Source of the DNA: a virus
Virus record (IMG/VR): IMGVR_UViG_3300049726_000133
Coordinates: 1 to 22,314 of that record
Length of the DNA: 22,314 bases
Direction: 5' to 3' (one strand)
Part shown: one piece after another, positions 14,137 to 20,185 of the stretch
Layout: each line of letters begins with the position of its first letter
How positions within the stretch are numbered: position 1 is the first letter of the stretch
Translations under genes and position numbers: made by a program
Notes under the pieces: model-generated
The model's input: only the letters and a program-made list of their open reading frames with translations
The model's database searches: none
What the model was told of the DNA's origin: nothing

Positions 14137-14456
14137 CTGCCCACCTGGGGGGCATGACCGTAGAGGAAATGCTCCTCAGGATAAGCAGCCACGAACTTTC
14201 TGAATGGAAAGTATTTGCCTCGAAAGAACCAATCGGGCAAGATCGGGAAGATTTGAGGATGGCTACTCTGGCCTCTGTGATAGCAAATTGCAACCGCGAC
14301 CCGGAGAAACGTCCGGATCCATTTACGCCGGTTGATTTTCTGATTAATTTTTGGAAAGAAGAAGTTGAACCGACCATTGAAAGCTGGAAAGCTAATTTGC
14401 AAATGGCTGAAATTCTAACAGCGGCATTAGGCGGTAAAGACCTCAGAGGTCAATAA
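14100..14456 (+). CDS. Tail assembly chaperone, -1 frame extension (gpT-like part of G-T fusion)
   Basis: This is the downstream half of the frameshifted chaperone. Read in -1 from the slip site it continues YRRPERRFYFQLAAHLGGMT and then VEEMLLRISSHELSEWKVFASKEPIGQ, the classic sequence of the lambda-T-like part (LAAHLG.MTVEEML...W...EPIG). The FYFQLAAHLG portion lies before any ATG in this frame, so the domain is complete only through frameshifting. The fused product would be about 242 residues (124 from the first frame plus 118). An ATG at 14154 exists, but no good ribosome site precedes it. The TAA shares a base with the tape measure ATG. Confidence 0.85.
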   Translation, partial: YRRPERRFYFQLAAHLGGMTVEEMLLRISSHELSEWKVFASKEPIGQDREDLRMATLASVIANCNRDPEKRPDPFTPVDFLINFWKEEVEPTIESWKANLQMAEILTAALGGKDLRGQ

Positions 14457-16021
14457 TGACAACACTCCGAACCTTAGCTGTATATCTTGAAGCGAATATT
14501 AAGAATTACCAGACCAATATGAAAGCAGCCGGGGAGTCCACCCAAAAACTGCATGATGGATTAAATAAAATGTCTGAAGTTGCCGCCGGTGTGGTTGTGG
14601 CCGGAGTGGGTGCAGTAACCGGCGCTATTGCACTCAGTATCAAGCAAACCACAGATTGGGGCGAAACACTGGAGCACACCACTGAAATATTAGGCACAAC
14701 TTCCAGTGAATCTGCCGGTTTGGGTTATATGATGCAGACCATTGGCGGGGACGCTTCTCAGGTTACAGATGCAATGTCTAAAATGGCCAAGGGTGTTCTA
14801 ACCGCCAAGGGAACATTAGGACCAACTGGGTTAGAGATGCAAAAATTAGGTATAAACGCTCTGGATGCCCAGGGAAATATCCGACCCGCAGCGGGATTAT
14901 TTGAGGAAATTGCTACAAAAGTAAATGCAATGCCGGAAGGACTTGATAAAACATCAGCTATGATGGGTATTTTTGGAAAATCTGGCAAGGAGATGAGCGA
15001 TGTTTTAGCCGCAGCCGCCAATGGAGGACTGGATCAATATATTCAGAAAGCGAAAGATGTTGGGCTTGCTCTAACACCAGAACAAGTAGAGCAAACCAAA
15101 GCTAATGGCCGCGCTTGGAATGAACTTAATTTGGCCTTCCAGGGTATTTCCGTCACTATAGGAATGTCTTTCATGCCGGTACTTAAGGATTTGGCGGAGC
15201 AACTCAGATCAAAATTGGCAGACCCTGCGGTACAGGCGCGTATCAAAACCTTAGCGGAAGATTTAGGAAAGTTTGCCACTGATAATGCCCCCAAATTACT
15301 CAGTTTGGTTGATGGATTAATAAAATTGGTCGACTCGCTTACTAAAATTCCTGCTCCCGTGTATGGAGTGATTGGAGTTCTTACCGCTCTTGTTATTGCG
15401 ATTGGGCCGGTATGGACTGCAATTCAATCCATTATTTCCATTTGGGGAGTATTATCCGGGGTTATGGCCACTCTAACAAGTGTAACTCTCCCGGCTATTG
15501 GCGCGGCTCTTGCCGCCATTGGGTGGCCTGTAATCTTATTGGTAGCTGCTATCGGTTTATTAGTTTGGACAATTATTAATTTTGGTTCACAGGCCTGGAA
15601 TACGGTCACGATGATCGGCGCAATCATATCTACGGAATTCGGAAGGGCAGTTGACTGGGTAAATCATTTAGGGGATGCTTTTGGTGGCATAGGCCAGGCG
15701 ATTTCCAAAGCCTTGGGATGGCTTATGAAATTAGATGGGCTTTTGATAGGTTTGAAAATTCCTGATTGGCTTACTCCTGGCAGTCCAACACCTTTTGAAA
15801 TGGGCATAAGAGGAGTTTCTTCTGCCATGCAGGATGCTGTAAATCAATCTCTGCCCCAGTTCCAGGCTAAACTTTCGATGGTTGGGACTGCTTCCCCGGT
15901 ACAATCGGCTTCTCAAAATCAAACTCCTTCACTCAGTAATGCGGACGGGTTTGATTTTGATTACAACCGTCTTGCTCGGGCCATACGTGATGGTTTGCTC
16001 ACATCGGGAATGGCAAACTAA
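14456..16021 (+). CDS. Tape measure protein
   Basis: This 521-residue protein sets tail length and is ejected ahead of DNA. It begins with VYLEANIKNYQTNMKAAGEST, the usual helical opening of tape measures, followed by a hydrophobic EVAAGVVVAGVGAVTGAIAL. The region around 65-210 (ATEILGTTSSESAGL-like, then MGIFGKSGKEMSDVL) matches the conserved N-terminal core of phage tail tape measures. Strongly hydrophobic spans lie near residues 299-325 and 329-372 and probably enter the host membrane. No lysozyme or peptidase domain is visible. At about 0.15 nm per residue the tail would be near 80 nm, short for a siphovirus. The start is coupled to the chaperone by TAATG, and the stop to the hub by TAATG. 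Confidence 0.92.
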   Translation: MTTLRTLAVYLEANIKNYQTNMKAAGESTQKLHDGLNKMSEVAAGVVVAGVGAVTGAIALSIKQTTDWGETLEHTTEILGTTSSESAGLGYMMQTIGGDASQVTDAMSKMAKGVLTAKGTLGPTGLEMQKLGINALDAQGNIRPAAGLFEEIATKVNAMPEGLDKTSAMMGIFGKSGKEMSDVLAAAANGGLDQYIQKAKDVGLALTPEQVEQTKANGRAWNELNLAFQGISVTIGMSFMPVLKDLAEQLRSKLADPAVQARIKTLAEDLGKFATDNAPKLLSLVDGLIKLVDSLTKIPAPVYGVIGVLTALVIAIGPVWTAIQSIISIWGVLSGVMATLTSVTLPAIGAALAAIGWPVILLVAAIGLLVWTIINFGSQAWNTVTMIGAIISTEFGRAVDWVNHLGDAFGGIGQAISKALGWLMKLDGLLIGLKIPDWLTPGSPTPFEMGIRGVSSAMQDAVNQSLPQFQAKLSMVGTASPVQSASQNQTPSLSNADGFDFDYNRLARAIRDGLLTSGMAN

Positions 16022-17655
16022 TGGCCATAAATCCTGTCTACCCGACGCAAATTATCCATGAGGTTTATATTGGTAGTTCATGGGTTGATTTGACTCATGA
16101 TGTTATTGGCTCCCAATCCTGCAATTTTGGCATATCTGGGAATGGCCCATTGGACAGGATTGCTTCTACCGGTAATCTAAAAATAATTTTACGAAATGAC
16201 GCCGGGTGTATTGGTGGAAAAGATGGTTATTATTCTCCCAACCGGGTTGGATCATTGCCTGGATGGGATAAGGGATTAAACATTCGCCAAAAGTTTATCT
16301 ATGGCGGGATCACTTATATAAAATATTATGGTCATATTGTAAACATTCAACTTGGTTCTGGGTTTAACAAAATAGTTACTGTAGATGTCGCAGATTGGAT
16401 GGATTATGCTGCAACTCATCCTATATTTTCTCCGACAATGATTTTTGACAAAAGAATGAACGAAGTTGTATCAGCGGTTCTTGCCTTAATGCCGATACAA
16501 CCTCTGGAGACAAATTTGCAAGTCGGTGCAGACATTTTTCCGACCGTGTTTGATACAGTAAGGGCCCAAACAAAAGCCCTTACTGAGTTTTCAAAGGTCG
16601 CTTTATCAGAACTTGGTTATTTATATTTGAGGCGTGGAACAACTGGAGAGAAATTAATCTCGGAAGGTCGGCATGTTCGCCAGGGTGGGGATGTTGTATC
16701 TATTCCCACAGGCATGTTGGTTTATAACATAGCCTTGGAAGATGGATCAGGTGATCTTTTATTGGAGGATGGTAGCTACTTATTAAGTTATGCGATGAAT
16801 TATTACGATGCGATTTTCGATAATTCGATGATGGCAGCTGACGTGGGCTATGGAAGTCATTTGTTTAATCGGATTTCGGTAAAATCTTATCCACGATTAG
16901 TTGATATTGCTGCGACCACGGTTTTATTTTCTCTCTCTTCTCCTACGTCTTTGGCAGCTGGAGAAACTAAAACAGATTTACGGGGTACGTTCCGCGACCC
17001 GGTTGGGGGAGCCTCTAAGGTCGCAGGTATGAATATGGTTACTCCAGTTGCCACCACAGATTATCAGATGTTTGCAAACAGGGACGGAACAGGGACAAAC
17101 TTAACTGCAAATTTGATAGTTACTGCTGTTTATGGGGCGTCTGATGTGCTCTATACCCTGCATAATACCGGGGGCACTCCAGGATATGTTACAAAACTTC
17201 AGGCCCGAGGCAAGGGTATTTATATTTATGACCCGATTGAGTATGTCAACGAGGATACAGCCTCTAAAAACGAGTATGGCTATTTAGAATTATCTGTGGA
17301 TATGAAGTATCAGCAAAACACAGAAACTGCCGCGGCCCTTGCTGATGTGATGTTGTCCCAATTAAAAGATCCGAAAATATCGCTCAATAAAATTACTTAT
17401 CTTGCCAATTACAGTGATTTTGCAATGATGATGTTTTTCACCCTGGATATTGGCGACCTGATAAATATCAAAGAATCCCTAAACGGGGTAAATGCCAATT
17501 ATTACATCCAGGCTCTGGATTACAAAATTACCCCAGGCAAGATTATAAAATGCATCTACACCGTGGCTGAGGCAAGTAGTCTATCGTCCAATTACTGGCA
17601 ATTGGAAATGATTGGATTTAGCGAACTCGGAACCACTACCGTTTTGGGATATTAA
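16021..17655 (+). CDS. Tail-tip/hub minor tail protein
   Basis: This 544-residue protein directly follows the tape measure and probably forms the tail-tip hub, combining distal-tail and hub roles. Its N-terminal part has the pattern SSWVDLTHDVIGSQSCNFG, then LDRIASTGNLKIILRNDAGC and GYYSPNRVG, a combination typical of a common siphovirus minor tail protein family, followed by FIYGGITYIKYYGHIVNIQ and VTVDVADWMDYA. A mid-protein ALEDGSGDLLLEDGSYLL segment is a filler repeat seen in many phage tail proteins. The C-terminal LDIGDLINIKESLNGVNANYYI and YKITPGKIIKCIYTV are of hub/tail-spike attachment type. It is AT-rich compared with TerL. The fibre genes come next. Confidence 0.82.
   Translation: MAINPVYPTQIIHEVYIGSSWVDLTHDVIGSQSCNFGISGNGPLDRIASTGNLKIILRNDAGCIGGKDGYYSPNRVGSLPGWDKGLNIRQKFIYGGITYIKYYGHIVNIQLGSGFNKIVTVDVADWMDYAATHPIFSPTMIFDKRMNEVVSAVLALMPIQPLETNLQVGADIFPTVFDTVRAQTKALTEFSKVALSELGYLYLRRGTTGEKLISEGRHVRQGGDVVSIPTGMLVYNIALEDGSGDLLLEDGSYLLSYAMNYYDAIFDNSMMAADVGYGSHLFNRISVKSYPRLVDIAATTVLFSLSSPTSLAAGETKTDLRGTFRDPVGGASKVAGMNMVTPVATTDYQMFANRDGTGTNLTANLIVTAVYGASDVLYTLHNTGGTPGYVTKLQARGKGIYIYDPIEYVNEDTASKNEYGYLELSVDMKYQQNTETAAALADVMLSQLKDPKISLNKITYLANYSDFAMMMFFTLDIGDLINIKESLNGVNANYYIQALDYKITPGKIIKCIYTVAEASSLSSNYWQLEMIGFSELGTTTVLGY
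16556..16585 (+). repeat. Perfect 10-bp intragenic inverted repeat
   Basis: CAGTAAGGGC and GCCCTTACTG form a perfect 10-base stem around a 10-base A-rich loop, followed by AGTTTTC. It lies inside the tail-hub gene. It resembles a weak intrinsic terminator or mRNA stability element, but a repeat of this size could occur by chance in 22 kb. Confidence 0.4.
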
Positions 17656-17664
17656 GGAGCAATT

Positions 17665-18300
17665 ATGACAAGTCGAATAACACCACGCACCTGGGCATTA
17701 GGAGATTATATAACCGCCGCTCTGATGAATGCTCAGCTTCGGGATAATCTTAATGCCCTATGGCCATATACAACTAAAGGCGATTTAGCGGTTGCTCTTA
17801 GTTCTACTGGCCTGGATCGGCTGCCGGTTGGAGCAAATGGGCAGATTTTGACCCCTGATTCTAACCAGGCACTCGGTATAAAATGGGCAGGGGCGTCGTG
17901 TTGTAGTGCCAGCCGGTCAAATGCTTCTTCTGTCAATAACGGTGTTTCAACTCAACTTACTTTGGTTACAGAAGATTTTGATACCGATGGATTTTATCCG
18001 GGAGGTGGCAATGTAATTACCATTCCAACTGGGTTGGATGGAATTTACCTTGTTGGTGGGCAGGGGTATTGGCAAAGTTCCGCAACCCCAAATACTCAAA
18101 GAGCGATATGCCTATATATCAACACAACTTATTATTATTCATCGACCGTCCAGGATGCGGACGGAAGCGCGGTTTGGGTCAGTATATCCAGGCTTGTTTC
18201 CCTATCCGCTGGTAGCACCATAGATTTACGCGGTCTGCAAATGTCAGGTGGGGATTTGGGATTTTATGCGGCTCAACTCTGGTGCGCGAGGATGAGATAA
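17665..18300 (+). CDS. Tail fibre/receptor-binding-like protein, copy 1
   Basis: This 211-residue protein has a short virion-attachment N-terminus, RTWALGDYITAALMNAQLRD followed by NLNALWPYTTKGDLAVA, widely used by phage tail and fibre proteins. It then has a linker with GANGQILTPDSNQALGIKWAG, and a C-terminal domain of about 120 residues whose VITIPTGLDGIYLVGGQGYW and DLRGLQMSGGDLGFYAAQLWCARM pattern resembles the C1q/TNF-like jelly roll of receptor-binding tips. TAAGGAGC precedes the ATG. The next gene is a diverged copy with the same layout, and its start overlaps this stop by one base. Confidence 0.78.
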   Translation: MTSRITPRTWALGDYITAALMNAQLRDNLNALWPYTTKGDLAVALSSTGLDRLPVGANGQILTPDSNQALGIKWAGASCCSASRSNASSVNNGVSTQLTLVTEDFDTDGFYPGGGNVITIPTGLDGIYLVGGQGYWQSSATPNTQRAICLYINTTYYYSSTVQDADGSAVWVSISRLVSLSAGSTIDLRGLQMSGGDLGFYAAQLWCARMR

Positions 18301-18932
18301 TGACTGCTTTAGTCAATCCCAAAACTTGGTTGGTTGGAGAATTGGTAAATGCCGAAATGCTTAATGAGCAGCTCAGAGATAACCTAAATGTTCTCTGGCC
18401 TTATACAGCAAAGGGGGCATTGGCGTTAGCGGGGTTGACCAATAATACTCTTTTACAATTGGCAATCGGTGCCAACAAAACCTTCCTATCCGCTGATTCA
18501 ACCCAGGTTACAGGTACAAAATGGGTAACATCCGCACCGGCTGCCAGCATCAGCCAATCCGGGGCACAAAGCATTCCGAATAATTCAATTACTGTTTGTG
18601 CGATGGATACTGAAAATTATGACACCGGGACAATGGCAAATGGGAATTACATTACCATACCCACCGCCGGATATTATCTTTTACATGGTTCCTGTACGTG
18701 GAATGGGCATGCGACAGTTAACAAAATACGACAATTGGGTATTCAGCTTGGGGGAGGAAACCTAGTTTTCAACACAACTGCTCAGGCTTCAGGATCGGTA
18801 TTAACTTATATGGAACTTCATTACCTGGGATATTTTGCTCCCGGTGCAACGTTGAATTTATGCGCTCTCCAAATTTGTGGATCAGCTTTAACGATCTGGT
18901 ATTCAAATTTCACAGTTAGAAAATTGATTTAG
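18300..18932 (+). CDS. Tail fibre/receptor-binding-like protein, copy 2
   Basis: This 210-residue paralogue of the preceding gene shares the N-terminal frame TW..GE....AEMLNEQLRDNLNVLWPYTAKGALALA, the GANKTFLSADSTQVTGTKW linker and a C1q/TNF-like C-terminus with YITIPTAGYYLLHGSCTW and APGATLNLCALQICG. I prefer the ATG at 18300: it overlaps the stop of copy 1 (TAATG) and has GAGGA upstream at about 18285-18289. A GTG at 18282 would add six residues with no better site. The binding-domain sequences have drifted far more than the N-termini, as expected if the two recognise different receptors or form mixed tips. Confidence 0.77.
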   Translation: MTALVNPKTWLVGELVNAEMLNEQLRDNLNVLWPYTAKGALALAGLTNNTLLQLAIGANKTFLSADSTQVTGTKWVTSAPAASISQSGAQSIPNNSITVCAMDTENYDTGTMANGNYITIPTAGYYLLHGSCTWNGHATVNKIRQLGIQLGGGNLVFNTTAQASGSVLTYMELHYLGYFAPGATLNLCALQICGSALTIWYSNFTVRKLI

Positions 18933-18941
18933 GAGATAACA

Positions 18942-19628
18942 ATGGTCGATAAGAAAATTACTGATTTGGATGCCGCCACAACAATTGCCTCAACGGATAT
19001 TTTCCCGGTGGTGACTGGCGTTGGTGCAACTCCAGTCACTCAGAAAACAACGAAAGCCAATCTAGTTGCAAATTTGAAAGCTTCGGCTGCCCAGGTTACA
19101 ACCGGGACGGATGATACTGTTTTCGCCACCCCAAAAGCAATCAAAGATGCCGGAGTTGGGGCGATGACATTCGCAATTGCCGATGAAGTTAGCGCCGGTA
19201 CCGTAAACAACAAAGCAATAGCCCCAGATGCGTTTGCTAACAGTGTTATGGGATACCAGGTGGTTGAGGCTGCTATGAATGGCGCCGATCTTTTAACCAC
19301 CACCGCCAGGGCATATATCAGAGTGCCTGCAAAACTCGACGGTTGGAGGTTGGCAGGAGTATCAGCCCAATGTAGAGTTGCTTCAACTTCCGGAATTCCA
19401 ACTTTTTCGATTAAATATGGAACCGCCGGTGGTACATTGACATCCATGTTAACTACCAATTTAACAATAGATGCCAATGAATTTGATTCCAGTACCGCTG
19501 CCACACCAGCCGTTATAGATGGCGCTCATAATGTAGTTTATTTGGGACAACAGATTGAGATTGCCTGTTCTGTTGCGGGAACAGGAGTAACTTATGTCGT
19601 GATTGAATTAATCTTTATCAGGAATTAA
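18942..19628 (+). CDS. Tail fibre protein
   Basis: This 228-residue protein begins KITDLDAATTIASTDIFPVV followed by TQKTTKANLVANLKASAAQV, a standard phage-fibre N-terminus that attaches to the tail, then a short fibre part (TGTDDTVFATPKAIKDAGVG). The C-terminal domain of about 120 residues (YIRVPAKLDGWRLAGVSAQC, SMLTTNLTIDANEFDSSTAA, VVYLGQQIEIACSVAGTGVT) is a beta-sandwich found at the ends of many phage structural proteins. TAGGAGA precedes the ATG. It lies two bases before the next gene. Confidence 0.82.
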   Translation: MVDKKITDLDAATTIASTDIFPVVTGVGATPVTQKTTKANLVANLKASAAQVTTGTDDTVFATPKAIKDAGVGAMTFAIADEVSAGTVNNKAIAPDAFANSVMGYQVVEAAMNGADLLTTTARAYIRVPAKLDGWRLAGVSAQCRVASTSGIPTFSIKYGTAGGTLTSMLTTNLTIDANEFDSSTAATPAVIDGAHNVVYLGQQIEIACSVAGTGVTYVVIELIFIRN

Positions 19629-19629
19629 T

Positions 19630-20175
19630 ATGGCGATAAATATTATTACTTTCAGTGGCGGCAATGCAGGGCCATCTTATTATGACCCGAGGGTTGGTAT
19701 AACCAGCATGCTCAATCAATCCCTGTATAGTTATTCGGTCAATAACAATTTGGGATTTGCCACAGATCCGGAATATGCAGCTGCACCACCCAATAGCACA
19801 ACCACAGAAGCTTTAGCTGTTACCAATAATGCCTATGTCTATTTCACAATAACCCCAAATGCAGGGGTAACGATCAATTACACTGCATTCAAATTGTCCA
19901 CGGCGAAAGGGCAAGCCAGTACTCCACGGGGTTATGGAGTGAGGTCCAGCATAGATGCTTATGCAGCCGATTTATATACTGAGGATGTGACAGTTGTTTC
20001 TCCCAATTGGAATACCATGTCTATAGGGTTGGGGACAGCGTTCAAAGGCAAAATTGTTCCTGTGACGTTCAGAATTTATTTTTATTCCCCCAGCAATTCT
20101 CAGACCATGTTATTTGATGATGTCGCTGTCGATGGTGAGATTATCCAGGGTTACCCAAAAATCAGGTTCTTTTAA
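19630..20175 (+). CDS. Putative beta-sandwich (carbohydrate-binding-like) virion protein
   Basis: This 181-residue protein is one beta-sandwich by pattern. The arrangement ALAVTNNAYVYFTITPNAGVT, then FKLSTAKG, then GYGVRSSIDAYAADLYTEDV and the final RIYFYSPSNSQTMLFDDVAV, resembles secreted carbohydrate-binding-type modules and not the usual phage fibre motifs. No signal peptide is present, as expected for a virion part. AGGA lies about nine bases before the ATG. It stands between the fibre gene and the lysin, so a receptor- or wall-binding tip is a reasonable guess. No specific family can be named. Confidence 0.65.
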   Translation: MAINIITFSGGNAGPSYYDPRVGITSMLNQSLYSYSVNNNLGFATDPEYAAAPPNSTTTEALAVTNNAYVYFTITPNAGVTINYTAFKLSTAKGQASTPRGYGVRSSIDAYAADLYTEDVTVVSPNWNTMSIGLGTAFKGKIVPVTFRIYFYSPSNSQTMLFDDVAVDGEIIQGYPKIRFF

Positions 20176-20185
20176 AGGAGTAAAA

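Noticed and set aside
15811-15829. AGGAG before an in-frame ATG (15827) near the end of the tape measure gene
   Set aside because: Spacing of 11 bases is long, and the predicted 64-residue product has no domain boundary or known precedent.
16735-16780. Short near-repeat LEDGSGD / LEDGSY in the tail hub as a duplicated functional motif
   Set aside because: This acidic Gly filler is common in phage tail proteins and is too short to interpret.
20114-20185. Longer N-terminus for the lysin
   Set aside because: It overlaps the preceding gene; the ATG at 20186 has AAAGGAG and begins right at the first GH25 strand.
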